From: Lewinella sp041392765
GTDB taxonomy: Bacteria; Bacteroidota; Bacteroidia; Chitinophagales; Saprospiraceae
DNA length: 64,000 nt
Direction: 5' to 3'
NCBI GenBank assembly: GCA_041392765.1
Contig: JAWKLL010000001.1
Span: forward strand, 124,001-188,000
Below the pieces are notes generated by a model. The model saw nothing but the letters and a program-made list of their open reading frames with translations. It made no database searches and was not told the DNA's origin. The translations under genes were made by a program, and so were the position numbers. Positions 29,130-39,260 of the stretch are shown in pieces. Each line of letters begins with the position of its first letter. Position 1 is the stretch's first letter.

Positions 29130-29942
29130 TTAGGAGGGCGGTGTATGATGTTCCATGACGGCACGAACGCTGCCTCGTTCTTGAAGCTCCCGGAGTGCCT
29201 CGTCGTAGGGAAGCTGCAAAGCGTTTACCAGCATACGGGCACCTCTGTCTAACAGTTTTTCGTTGGAAAGTTGCATATCCACCATCTTGTTATCCCAAAC
29301 CCTGCCTAAGCGAATCATCACACTGGTGCTGATCATGTTGAGGACCAACTTCTGGGCGGTACCAGATTTGAGGCGGGTGCTACCCGTCACAAACTCAGGC
29401 CCTACGACCACCACTATGGGATAGTCGGCGTGTTGCTGTACAGGCGTATGGGGGTTGCAGGTGATGCAGCCTGTGGTGATGCCTTTTTCGCGGCAGGTCT
29501 TTAGACCACCAATCACATAAGGCGTAGTACCCGAGGCAGTGATGCCAATGACCACATCGCGGGCATCAACACCGTGCCGGGATAGGTCTAACCAGGCTTG
29601 ATGCGTGTCGTCTTCGGCAATTTCTATGGATTGCCATAGTGCTTTTTCACCGCCCGCGATGATACCTATCACCCAATCTGCGGGGACACCGTAAGTGGGA
29701 GGACATTCGCTGGCATCGAGTACCCCTAAGCGGCCACTCGTGCCTGCGCCTATGTAGAATAAACGCCCACCATTGGACATTTTGTCCACTATCTCCTGTA
29801 CCAATGGCGCAATGGATGGCAGTGACATGGCCACGGCATGAGCCACTTGGCTATCTTCCCTGTTCATATTGGTCAGCAGTTCCTCCACGGGCATTTTTTC
29901 CAAATGGCGATACGCCGAGGACTGCTCGGTTATTTTTTCCAT
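29130..29942 (-). CDS. murQ: N-acetylmuramic acid 6-phosphate etherase
   Basis: 270 residues with a SIS domain. It cleaves the lactyl ether of MurNAc-6-phosphate to give GlcNAc-6-phosphate and D-lactate in peptidoglycan recycling. The start (MEKITEQSSAYRHLEKMPVE) is typical of MurQ (T-E-x-x-N/S ... L). The sugar-phosphate loop is LFYIGAGTSGRLGVLDASEC, and VVIGITASGTTPYVIGGL and VVGPEFVTGSTRLKSGTAQK are the remaining signature segments; the essential glutamates are in ASEC and GPEF. Slightly shorter than the E. coli enzyme (298). It forms a two-gene unit with the kinase at 28267. Confidence 0.93.
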   Translation of the reverse strand: MEKITEQSSAYRHLEKMPVEELLTNMNREDSQVAHAVAMSLPSIAPLVQEIVDKMSNGGRLFYIGAGTSGRLGVLDASECPPTYGVPADWVIGIIAGGEKALWQSIEIAEDDTHQAWLDLSRHGVDARDVVIGITASGTTPYVIGGLKTCREKGITTGCITCNPHTPVQQHADYPIVVVVGPEFVTGSTRLKSGTAQKLVLNMISTSVMIRLGRVWDNKMVDMQLSNEKLLDRGARMLVNALQLPYDEALRELQERGSVRAVMEHHTPPS

Positions 29943-29973
29943 AATATTAATTTATGTCATTTATGAGTCGTAC

Positions 29974-30462
29974 TTATTCCTCCTTGTCGCCCGCTATATC
30001 GATGGGTCTGTCGATACCTTCGTCTAAGGAGATGAAGGTTTCGGTACGTTGGATGCCATTGATGCGCTGGATTTTGTCGTGCAGTACATCCCGCAGGTGG
30101 CTGGTGTCGCGGCAGACGATTTTGGCAAAGATATTGTACAACCCGGTGGTATAGTGTGCACCTACAATTTCGGGTATGGCTTCCAACTGCTTGGCTACCT
30201 CATCATAGAGGGAGCTTTTGTCGAGGTAAATGCCCAGAAAAGAGACAATATCGTAGCCTAATTTCTCGTAATCGACCGACAGGCTATAGCCTTTGACGAC
30301 CCCTGCGTCTTCCATTTTTTTCATGCGTACGTGAACCGTACCTCCCGACACGTACAATTCTCTGCCGATTTCGCTGTAAGATTTTTTGGCATTATTCATC
30401 AGTTTGGCCAAAATTTTACGATCCAAATCGTCGATCTCTATGGTTGCCTTTTTTCTGCTCAT
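29974..30462 (-). CDS. Lrp/AsnC family transcriptional regulator
   Basis: 162 residues. A basic N-terminus (MSRKKATIEIDDLDRKILAK) leads into an HTH (residues about 13-60; KSYSEIGRELYVSGGTVHVR) and then a RAM/AsnC ligand-binding domain (GYDIVSFLGIYLDKSSLYDE, HYTTGLYNIFAKIVCRDTS). Such proteins regulate amino-acid metabolism in response to amino acids. It lies 31 bp before murQ on the same strand, so it may head the murQ-kinase-GH97 group. Frame intact. Confidence 0.9.
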   Translation of the reverse strand: MSRKKATIEIDDLDRKILAKLMNNAKKSYSEIGRELYVSGGTVHVRMKKMEDAGVVKGYSLSVDYEKLGYDIVSFLGIYLDKSSLYDEVAKQLEAIPEIVGAHYTTGLYNIFAKIVCRDTSHLRDVLHDKIQRINGIQRTETFISLDEGIDRPIDIAGDKEE

Positions 30463-30594
30463 GTTGGTGTATAGTCATATAGTCAAGCGGAAATGACCCC
30501 ACAATGTAGAACAAATTTCAAGATGATTTGTAATTAATCGCATACTTGCCAAGGAGGTTTGTAAATTTACGGCTGTTTGCGAGTAAAAAATAAT

Positions 30595-30763
30595 GATTCT
30601 TTGACAAAAGATGTGGAATTCCTCGGCCTAGCGATGTGGAAGGGTGGCGATCCCGATTTTTATCGGGAAAGCCAGACACGTCCCGATAGGGCGTGGCCGA
30701 GCGAATAGCGAGCCCTGAAACGTAGCGCCCGTAGGGAGGCCCCACACTATTTGTCAAAGAACC
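30595..30763. mobile_element. Fold-back element H6, about 169 bp
   Basis: Terminal inverted repeats of about 22 bp: GATTCTTTGACAAAAGATGT on the left, matched by ACTATTTGTCAAAGAACC on the right. The interior is GC-rich and folds again (CTCGGCC / GGCCGAG; CGATCCCGAT / ATCGGG). It fills most of the gap between the Lrp and S41 genes and reaches to within 20 bp of the protease start. Not coding. Confidence 0.55.
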
Positions 30764-30780
30764 AAAATAATCAAAATAGT

Positions 30781-32435
30781 ATGGTCAACAGCGGTTTTAA
30801 GAAGGTATCGGTATGGTTGCCGTTGATGTTGGGAGGCGTGATGGCGCTTGGGATATACTTAGGTATGCGGTTTCAGGAAGCCAATGTTCATTTCAATAAT
30901 GAAGAACTTTCGGCCCTGCACCAGTCCTTGTCGGGGCAGGGAAGGGTGGAGGAGTTGCTGCGCTACATTGATGCCAAGTATGTGGAAGCACCCGATAAAG
31001 ATGCGCTGAGCCGGGCTGCCATAGAAGCTATTGTTGCTGAATTAGACCCACATTCCAGTTATATTTCGCCGGAGGAATTAGTGGCCGTAAACGAGCAGAT
31101 GGAAGGTAATTTTGACGGCATCGGCGTAGAGTTTATGGTGTTGGAAGATACCATTGTCATTGTTTCCGCTCTTTCGGGCGGGCCTTCTGAAGCGGTGGGC
31201 ATACAAGCAGGCGATAAAATCATCACCATCGAAGACTCCATCGTAGCTGGCAGGCAATTGGAAACGCCCGATATTTTCAAGCTGCTACGCGGAGAAAAAG
31301 GCACCCAAGTAAAAGTCGGTATTGCACGCGGCAACCGAGATGAGCTGCTCCACTTCACCATCACTCGCGACAAAATACCCATGTACAGCGTAGATGCGGC
31401 TATTATGTTGGATGATAAAACGGGTTATATCAAAGTCAACCGTTTCAGTGGCACCACGTATGATGAGTTCGTACAAGCTTTGGAAAAGTTGGTGGAAAAA
31501 CAAAACATGCAAGATCTAGTCATCGACCTGCGGCACAACCCTGGTGGCTACCTGACCCAAGCTACCAAAATGCTGAGCCAGTTATTTCCTGAAAAAGGCA
31601 AACTGCTGGTTTATACCGAGGGAAGAACCGTCAAACGCACCGAATATACCACCAATGGGCGGCCTTTCTACCCCATTGGTAAGGTGGCCGTGTTGATAGA
31701 TGAAGGCTCGGCTTCCGCTAGCGAGATCATGGCGGGTGCGGTGCAAGACCACGATCGGGGGGTCATTGTTGGCCGCCGATCCTTTGGTAAGGGCTTGGTA
31801 CAAGAGCAATACCCGCTGCGTGATGGCGGTGCCTTGCGCTGACCGTAGCGCGCTACTACCCCCTCGGGTCGCTGCATACAGAAGGATTATTCCTCAGAAG
31901 CGGAGTACGATGCCGATTTGGACGAACGCTTTGAAAACGGAGAGCTGGAAACCGCTTCGGCCATAGCAATCAAGGACACCACCAAATACTACACTGACAA
32001 CGGCCACGTAGTTTTTGGCGGCGGTGGCATCATTCCCGACCAGTTTGTTCCCTTAGACACAGCCCTGATGAAAGAAGGCTATCTGAGGTCGTAGCCAACA
32101 CATTCCCGCTTTCATCCTGCAATACGCCCACGACAACCCCAATACCTTTGGGGAAAAAGGGCTGGCATCTTTTCAGCGCCAATACCAAGTGTCGGAGAGC
32201 ATGTACCAGCAGTTTGTCCGCTTTGGCAAAGCGCAGGGCGAATCGGCTACCCCGCCTACGGATACCTTCACGCAGCGAGTTGAAGCGTTTTCTGAAAGCT
32301 CGCTTGGCGCGACAATTCTATGGGGATGAAGGCTTTTACACCATCTGGAACCAAGAAGATGAAATGGTCAAGGAGGCAGTCAGACTACTTCGCACAGAAA
32401 ATCCATTGGTTGCTGCCCGAAAAGAGAAGGAATAG
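30781..32435 (+). CDS. S41 carboxy-terminal processing peptidase (CtpA/Prc type), frameshifted
   Basis: About 555 residues when joined. The ATG at 30781 is preferred because the upstream TTG lies in the fold-back element. A membrane anchor (VWLPLMLGGVMALGIYLGM) precedes the family start LLRYIDAKYVEAPDKDAL, a PDZ domain (DGIGVEFMVLEDTIVIVSAL, GIQAGDKIITIED) and the S41 core (DLVIDLRHNPGGYLTQA). The catalytic serine is in DEGSASASEI and the lysine in RRSFGKGLVQEQYP. From 31840 the frame is lost and regained several times (LTVARYYTPSGRCIQKDY, VANTFPAFILQYAH, SFQRQYQVSESMYQQF, LKARLARQFYG), and every correction I worked out needs one added base. It is a periplasmic serine protease; the damage is probably technical. 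Confidence 0.85.
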
Positions 32436-32452
32436 CTTATCTTTGCTTTTTC

Positions 32453-32619
32453 ACTGAACTTGTCTAGAAATTCCTGCATCGAGCGAAAATTAACTATTTT
32501 GAGTGAAAACGAGGCGGCAAAAACGAAGTTATGCAGCGCATAATAAGGATTTTGCCAACGAAGTGTTCGCTCAAAAGAGTAATTTGCAGCCATGTGAGGA
32601 GTTTCTAGACAAGTTCACT
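32453..32619. mobile_element. Fold-back element H5, about 167 bp
   Basis: The arms start ACTGAACTTGTCTAGAAA (left) and AGTGAACTTGTCTAGAAA (complement of the right end) and pair imperfectly to a central ATGCAGCGCAT region, so the whole element folds on itself. It lies alone between the S41 and M28 genes, just after the S41 stop, and has no coding capacity. Confidence 0.6.
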
Positions 32620-32630
32620 ACTAATAGAAG

Positions 32631-33636
32631 ATGTACGCACAGTTTTCAAAGTTTTTGGCCATAGCCCTGTTGGCAATGGTGATACTAGGCGGTACGGCCT
32701 GCCAAGAAGACACCCCCAAGAATGACCCACCCCCCAAGCCAGCAACCCCGCCAGCTACGGTGAATATACCTGCTTTTCAGGCGGATTCTGCCTACCAATA
32801 TATCGCCAAGCAAGTTTCCTGTACTCGTGTGTTAGGGAGTGAAGGGCACAAAGCTTGCCGCGAATGGTTGGTGGCACAACTGAAGGCCACAGGGGCTAGC
32901 GTGATAGAGCAATCTTTCACAGCGGCTGTTTACACAGGCAAAAAGTTCCCTGCTGCCAACATCATCGCACAATTCAACCCCGACGTTTCCGACCGCATCC
33001 TCCTAGCCGCACACTGGGATACCCGCCACATAGCCGATAGTCCCCTGAATGATACCCGCCAAGACGAACCCATCCTCGGTGCCGACGACGGAGGTAGTGG
33101 TGTGGGGGTGCTACTAGAACTAGCCAGACTGCTACAGCAGCAACCCGTTGGCATAGGCGTGGATATTGTACTCTTTGACGCAGAAGACTATGGTGAAAGC
33201 GGTGGCGCACCCGAGACCTACTGCCTCGGTAGCCAATATTGGTCAAATAACATACACACGCCCTACAAACACCGCTTCGGCATACTACTGGACATGGTGG
33301 GGCAAAAACGCTCGTTTCCCCATTGAGGCATACAGTTGGCAATACGCACAGCCCATTGTGGAGAAGGTGTGGGTATTAGCCAGCCGCATGGGCAAAGGGG
33401 GCTACTTCCTCAACCAAGGTGGTGGTGGCATCACTGACGACCACTACTTCGTCAACAAAATAGCTGGCATTCCCATGATAGACATCATCAACCTTTCCGG
33501 CTCGCCCGACCACGCGTTTGGCAACCACTGGCATACCCATCAAGATGATATGTCTATCATTGACGTGAATACCCTTCGCGCTGTGGGGCAGGTCGTCACA
33601 GCCGTCGTCTATCGCGAGGATGCAGGGAATTTTTAA
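32631..33636 (+). CDS. M28-family zinc peptidase / glutaminyl cyclase-like lipoprotein, frameshifted
   Basis: About 335 residues. Lipoprotein signal with a cysteine at LGGTAC, then a Pro-rich linker (PPPKPATPPATV). Zinc-site motifs in order: LLAAHWDTR (His), LGADDGGSGVGVLLELARLL (Asp bridging), LFDAEDYG (Glu/Asp), PDHAFGNHWHTHQDDMS (His). The SPLNDTR and ADDGGSG context is that of bacterial glutaminyl-peptide cyclotransferases of clan MH. One break near 33298: GTGGGGC needs a fifth G to read MVGGKNARFPIEAY. It probably acts in the periplasm or on the outer membrane on N-terminal Gln/Glu or as an aminopeptidase; sequence alone does not decide. Confidence 0.85.
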
Positions 33637-33666
33637 TTTAGTCATACGCTAATAATTCCGCATCAA

Positions 33667-34752
33667 ATGCAACCAACTATCCAAACATTGCGGCCCCATG
33701 CGGAAACTGCCTACTCGGAGGAATTAGCTGCGCTTTGCCAACAAGAAACGCGGCGCATACCCGCAGGCTGGAAGATGTCGCCCCAATCCGTTGTGATGTA
33801 CCTCATGGGAGGCACCCTGCCCGATGGCACCACCATCAGCCCCAAGTATTTTGGCAACCGCCGCATCATAGAAGTAGCCGTAGCCACCCTCGTCACCGAC
33901 CGCGCCCTGCTGCTAACCGGCATACCCGGTACCGCCAAGACGTGGGTCAGCGAGCACCTGGCGGCGGCCATCAGTGGTGCGTCCCATCTTTTGGTGCAGG
34001 GCACCGCAGGCATGAGCGAAGAAGCTCTGCGCTATGGCTGGAACTACGCCCTACTCTTGGCCGAAGGCCCCTCGGAGCGGGCACTCGTACCCAGCCCCGT
34101 GATGAAAGCGATGAGTCAGGGGCAATTGGTGCGCATTGAAGAACTGACCCGCATCCCCAGCGATGTGCAGGACGCACTCATCACTGTACTTTCAGAAAAA
34201 ACGCTGCCCGTACCAGAGTTAAACACAGAAGTACAGGCCGTATCCGGCTTCAACCTCATAGCCACCGCCAACGACCGCGACAAGGGCGTAAACGAGCTTT
34301 CCAGTGCCTTGCGCAGGCGCTTCAATACCGTGGTCATGCCTTTGCCCGAAACCCTGGAAGAAGAAGTCGCCATCGTGACCCACCGCGTGCAGTCCACCGC
34401 GCTACAATTGGATATAAGCGACAAGCCCCTGCCCTCCCAAGAAGTGCGCCGTTTAGTGACCATCTTTCGCGAGTTGCGCAGCGGTGCCACCGAAGACGGA
34501 CGCACCCGACTAAAGTCCCCCAGCAGCACCCTCAGCACCGCCGAAGCCATTTCCGTCATACACAATGGTTTAGCATTAGCCACCCACTTTGGTAACGGCA
34601 CGCTGCTAGTAGCAGATATGGCCGCCAGCATGAAAGGAGCCATCATCAAAGACGATAAACAAGATACCCCCGTCTGGGAAGAATACGTAGAAACCGTCAT
34701 CCGCACCCGCAAAGGTTGGGGCGACCTTTATGAGGCTTGTAAGGAAGGATAG
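33667..34752 (+). CDS. MoxR-like AAA+ ATPase
   Basis: 361 residues. Walker A is LTGIPGTAKTWVSEHLAAA (about residues 82-100), Walker B QLVRIEELTRIPSDVQDALI, sensor 1 NLIATANDRDKGV, with an arginine finger in SSALRRRFNTV. The N-terminus (MSPQSVVMYLMGGTLPDGT) and the LLVQGTAGMSEEALRYGWNY stretch resemble the AAA subfamily usually encoded with SWIM, DUF5682 and VWA proteins (YehL-like) rather than classical MoxR. None of those partners is seen next to it here, where an accessory island begins 270 bp downstream, so the operon may have been cut by the island. Frame intact. Confidence 0.83.
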   Translation: MQPTIQTLRPHAETAYSEELAALCQQETRRIPAGWKMSPQSVVMYLMGGTLPDGTTISPKYFGNRRIIEVAVATLVTDRALLLTGIPGTAKTWVSEHLAAAISGASHLLVQGTAGMSEEALRYGWNYALLLAEGPSERALVPSPVMKAMSQGQLVRIEELTRIPSDVQDALITVLSEKTLPVPELNTEVQAVSGFNLIATANDRDKGVNELSSALRRRFNTVVMPLPETLEEEVAIVTHRVQSTALQLDISDKPLPSQEVRRLVTIFRELRSGATEDGRTRLKSPSSTLSTAEAISVIHNGLALATHFGNGTLLVADMAASMKGAIIKDDKQDTPVWEEYVETVIRTRKGWGDLYEACKEG

Positions 34753-35017
34753 ATGCGTCCATGAGGGCGCTCCCCCGCAGATTCCTTTTCCGTTCCATCG
34801 TACTTGTAGGGCGGGGTCAGGTGCTTTCGGGCTTCGCTATTCGCTCGTCCCTCCCAATGGTCGGGAGAACCCCTCCAGCCCCTTAGCGCGGTTGGTTATT
34901 GCGCATCGAGTAGGGTACTGTATTTAGGGGGGCGTAAGGGGCGTTTTGCATTAGGTTCGCTAAAGCACGCTGAAAGAACGACTTTTTCATTTTTTTTTTG
35001 GAAAGCCAGCAACCTTA
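34753..35017. other. Intergenic boundary region before the accessory island
   Basis: No gene. It holds repeat-like GC-rich sequence (GGCTTCGCTATTCGCTCGTC, also present in inverse form in the fold-back at 30.7 kb), then TTAGGGGGGCGTAAGG at about 34925, after which base composition drops to AT-rich. Confidence 0.4.
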
Positions 35018-35047
35018 TTGCGTTTATGTCGTAAAAGTTTATATTTG
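35018..35047 (+). promoter_or_regulatory. Promoter of the HEPN/ATPase system (TTG-N19-TATATTTG)
   Basis: TTG at 35018-35020 and TATATTTG at 35040-35047 with 19-nt spacing, an exact match to the Bacteroidota consensus. About 150 nt of AT-rich leader with a run of eight G (about 35143-35150) separates it from the first ATG at 35199. Confidence 0.65.
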
Positions 35048-35198
35048 CGAGGTATTGTTTCACCGATTCCCTACGCGCGGCGCTTTTTATAGGCATTAGG
35101 TTGGTTTTTGGGGGTGTGTTATTTTACTAGAAGCACTAAGAAGGGGGGGGCTGAGTGAGAATATAAAAATAAAATATAAATGAAAATATACCAATAAT

Positions 35199-35802
35199 AT
35201 GGCAACAGTCTTTAACGAATACAAAGACTACAAAACAGCAGCATAACGTCATTTGATGACTTGTCAGTATATGGTTGAGTGTTTAACTCTACCCGACAAT
35301 ACACTGCATAAACCGTTGAGTAGTTCCTATAAATCTTACTTATTGAAAAACATTTACTATCTATCGGGCTATACTATTGAAAGTATAGTAAATTTTGCAA
35401 TCTATGAATGTGTAAATGATACAAAACCAAGACATCAAAAGATATGGAGAGTAGACCAACTTCACGAGCCGTCTTTGAGTTTGGTTTTTAAAGACCGAAG
35501 ATATGTAGGTTTTCGTTACGTTATTGCTTGGCACAATTTTCAAAAGAATATGGAAGTTCTGAATATTTTGGCTACATCAAAGTTTTCTCAAATTCCTGTA
35601 ATTAGTGGTACTCACTATCCTATTTATTGGGGTAGTATTCAGCCATTATTTGATAATTGGGAAGCACAAGTTAGGTATAAGAATAATGTACTTAATCTCT
35701 ACACAGAGCAACAAATTTTGGACTTTTTCAAATTCTCAACTGAACTTTACACAGGTATCAGAAGTTGTATCACCACTTAATCAGGAAATAAAATGCTTTT
35801 AG
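35199..35802 (+). CDS. HEPN-like protein, first gene of a candidate two-gene defence system; frameshifted
   Basis: Reading from ATG 35199 (MATVFNEYKDYKTAA) across breaks near 35243 and 35270 gives DDLSVYGECLTLPDNTLHKP and then SYKSYLLKNIYYLSGYTIES, the helix pair typical of HEPN proteins (YYLAGYxxE). The later FRYVIAWHNF offers an R-x5-H arrangement, as in HEPN ribonuclease sites, but its position does not fit the standard alignment well. The NWEAQVRYKNN segment resembles the last helix of nucleotidyltransferase-associated HEPN domains. In the alternate end frame (FTQVSEVVSPLNQEIKCF) the stop at 35802 overlaps the start of the ATPase gene by 10 bp, implying coupling. Whether it is an active RNase or an adaptor is open. 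Confidence 0.55.
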
Positions 35803-38800
35803 CACTCAATAAAATTGAAACAATCATTAACTTTTTAGAGCAAGAAGTTGATACAAATAAAATTTCTGATTTCAAGGTGTTTCTTAAACCAAACCTTGAA
35901 ATTAATGTCATTGTAGTTTCACAACACCAAAACTTTACTTTAAATGGCCTACAGCACCCTGCAATAAATCTTGAAGTTATTAGTGAAGAAGAAAAGCAAC
36001 ACGACCCCTACTATATTCAACTTTTTCAAGACACATCAGGAAAGGTTGAATTGGGTTTTAAAAGAAGATTTGCAAGTTTTAGCAATCAACAAACTAAGTT
36101 AGAAAATCAGGTTAAAACCCCTGTTGTAACTTTTTACAGTTATAAGGGCGGCATGGGACGTTCTACTACATTGGTTGCTTATGCAATGTATTGTGCAATT
36201 CACGAAAAAAAGAAAGTCGTTATTTTAGATTGTGATTTTGAAGCACCAGGTTATCTAAACTTTTTTAACCTTTCAAACAATTCTCGTCTGTTAAGTGGCG
36301 AAGTGAATGGTATTGTAGAATATCTTTTAGATGCAGACTTTGAAGGAGAGAACATAAACTTAAAAGAAAACTATACCATTGCAGTAGATAAGGAATATTC
36401 AGGAGAAGGCGAAATTAGAATTATGCCTGCGGGTAATTTGAATGAAGATAGAATAGTTACAAATTTGCGTGATTTTGAAGGAAATACAATTTCAACTCAT
36501 AAAGACCATTACATTGAAACTCTTGCAAGACTTGACACTTCACGAAATGAAAGTATCATAAACAACTTCAATAAGTTACTGATAAATATTGAAAATCAAA
36601 TCAAGCCTGATTTGATTTTGATTGACTCACGCACAGGCTTTAATGATATTTTTGGTGTTACAGCCTTGCATTTATCAAACTGCATTGTAGCATTTTTTGG
36701 CAGTTCGGAACAAACAAAACCCGGTTTGAAGTTTTTACTTGACAAATACAATAAAATTAAGAAAAATGAGCCCGAAAGAAAACTAAATTTAATTTTAGTT
36801 AATTCAATTCTACCCAAAACTAATTTAAAGGAACATTACACTGCATTCCGTAGCGTTATAGAACGTCATTTGTCCGAACAAAGAGAAAACATACTTCCTG
36901 ATATGTTTTTTATTTCAAGAAATGAAGTTTTGGAAAATCTCGGAGTGGTTACTTATGATGATAATGGAAATCCTGATATTGCTAAAATGCAACTCACGGA
37001 ACAGAATTTCATTACGTATATAAAAAATATCAATAGAAGTGAGATTAGTAACGACCATTTAGACTTGTTCAAAGGGATAACCTACAAAGTCTTACCTCAA
37101 AAGGCTAAAAGCACCGAAAATCAAGGCTTTCCAAAACTTAAAACAAGTGTTTTGACTAATCTTGTTGAACTCTTAGGGAAAGAAAGTGGCAAAGTTCGTC
37201 TTTTTGCTGAGTACGAGCCAATTAGCCCCGACTTATTTTTTTACAGAGAATGTATGAACGAAGTGATTAGTAAACCTAACAAGTTTATTATTTCGGGATT
37301 TAAGGGAACAGGCAAAACCTATCTATACAAGGCATTTAAAAATCAAAGCATTAAGGACGAACTTGTGAGAAGGGCAAAGCAAGAAGATAAAAAATTTGTC
37401 TTTATTGATGTGATTTCAATTTCACAAGTAACGGGGGAGAATTATAAAAAATACGCATTTGAAAATCTAAAACTTACAGAAATTCAAGACAAGGCGTTTT
37501 ACTTCAAACGTCTTTGGACTGTATATTTTTGGAACTCAATAATGCTTGAAAGTGAGCAATTATTAGGCTATCAATCATCTTTCAAAGACGAAGTAAAGTC
37601 CATTACCGTTTTTGAAGACACAAATCAACGTTTTAATCACATTATTGAAAATACTGATGCCTTCTTGAAAGTTGAGCAAGATTTAAGGAATTTAGACGCA
37701 TTTTGAAATCTAAGGACATCAACTTGATTATTCTTTTTGACCAATTAGACAAAGATATTCACCCAAATAATTGGCGAGATATTGTTTCTCCATTGGTAAA
37801 GTATTGGGAAAGAAATCCTTTTGAACATATTTTCCCTAAAATATTTGTCAGAACGGATTTATTTGGACGTTGGAATTGAACAATTCTCTCAATATCAAGA
37901 AAAATAATATGGTTTCTATTGAGTGGGAAAGAGAAGAATTGTATTCTTACTTTTTGAAACTGATTTTAGCAAAATCAAGAGATGCGTTTTTTGCAATTCT
38001 GCAAAATTCAGATGTGGCTGATGACAAACTCAAAGCCGAGATAAACGAAGTAAGCGAAAAGTACAATCAAGTTCCTTTAAAAAGGCATTTGCTTGAACCG
38101 TTAGTTTCATTAGTTTTTGGCAGCGAAGTAGTCAAAACTAACTTTCATAGAAAATCTAACTTTGACAAGGATACAAAAAGAAGGGTTGAAATTGAATTTA
38201 AGCGAGAGATACCATTAGGGAATAGTTATGAGTATTTCTTTTTTAACTTCAAAAATGCAAATGACACAATAAGCATAAGACCTTTTATCAACCTGATAAG
38301 TTACTCTTGCACAGAAGCACTATCATATAATCACGAAATTGATAAAAAGAGCGGTTTAAATTATGGCTATTCCTTACCTTTAATCAATTCCGATTTTTAT
38401 TTGAAAGGAGAATTTAGAGACTTAGCCGTTGAAGAACATTTTAGCGATTTGACAAATGAAGGTAATTACGAGTTAAAATTCATTGTTCAATATTTAAGGG
38501 ATAATACCGAGTATAAGCAACAATATCTCACAGCAACAGAGTTAGAAGCTTTCTTAAATGGCGTAATAGAGACCTATAAAAATGATTTGAATGGTAAAAA
38601 TAACAAAGACTTGCAGGAATTATTAGAAGCCAATGGAATTATAGCGGAGAACATAAAACCTGATGGAAGAATTTACTATTTTGCTATGCTTTATAAGTTT
38701 TGGTTGGGGTTGAAAAATCGTAAATATCAATATGGAAAAGCCCAACAAAGGAGTTTGTATTCTGGTAGCGACTTTGAAAAAATTGAAGCCCACTTTAAAA

Positions 38801-39027
38801 ATAAACTAAAAACCGAAGGCATATACCAGCAAAGTTTGATAGGTACGATGATTTATGAAGCAACAGGTGGGATAGGAAGGGGTCGCAAGTGGTCGGAAGT
38901 TTTCTCCCATTCAAGTTATGATGAATTTCTTGAAGCTTTGCAAGAAAAGGGGGTAATTGAACTTAGAAGCGATAATAAATTTAAACTGCTACGATTATTA
39001 ACAGTGAAGGTACTTGGAGAACTATGA
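35793..39027 (+). CDS. Two-NTPase fusion: KGGMGRS ParA/SIMIBI-type domain plus STAND-like P-loop ATPase; frameshifted
   Basis: About 1078 codons. Residues 1-105 are a unique N-terminal domain. Residues 111-300 form a ParA/MinD-like NTPase with KGGMGRS (118-124) in place of KGGVGKT, a VVILDCDFEAPG switch strand and LILIDSRTGFND (274-285). KGGVGR-type NTPases are known from NTP-dependent conflict systems. A second P-loop, SGFKGTGKTYLY (about 501-512), has its Walker B LIILFDQLD near 37735, then KIFVRTDLF and VSIEWEREELYSYFLKLI, the pattern of STAND-like / Sll1717-type ATPases. About 350 C-terminal residues show no domain I know. Breaks near 37704 (TTTT short by one) and 37877 are the only interruptions. 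The gene is strongly AT-rich and overlaps the HEPN-like gene. I infer a sensor-switch ATPase controlling the HEPN-like partner. Confidence 0.7.
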
Positions 39028-39121
39028 AACAACTGATATTTCCCCCCAAAAACACGACTGTAGCACAGCCACCAGCCGTTCATTCGGGAATAAGTGAAGC
39101 GATACAAACCATAGGAAAATA

Positions 39122-39194
39122 CACCCCCAAAAACAGCGCGAAAACATGGAAAAACCCGTAACTTGCTATCGCATCGTTGTGCTTAGGTAGGGGG
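39122..39194. repeat. Dispersed repeat, copy A (empty site of element H2)
   Basis: CACCCCCAAAAACAGCGCG ... GTGCTTAGGTAGGGG, about 73 bp, downstream of the large ATPase gene. A near-identical copy at 43365-43427 plus 43563-43570 is interrupted by a fold-back element exactly after GTGCTTA, so this copy shows the uninterrupted site. Confidence 0.75.
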
Positions 39195-39260
39195 GGAGTT
39201 TTACTATAGCGGGTAGGGAGTGATCCTTAGCCATTCAGCGTCTTTTGACGGCTGTACAAT

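Noticed and set aside
34116..34712. 198-codon open frame antisense to the MoxR-like ATPase
   Set aside because: Ser/Thr/Arg-rich low-complexity translation typical of a reverse-strand shadow.
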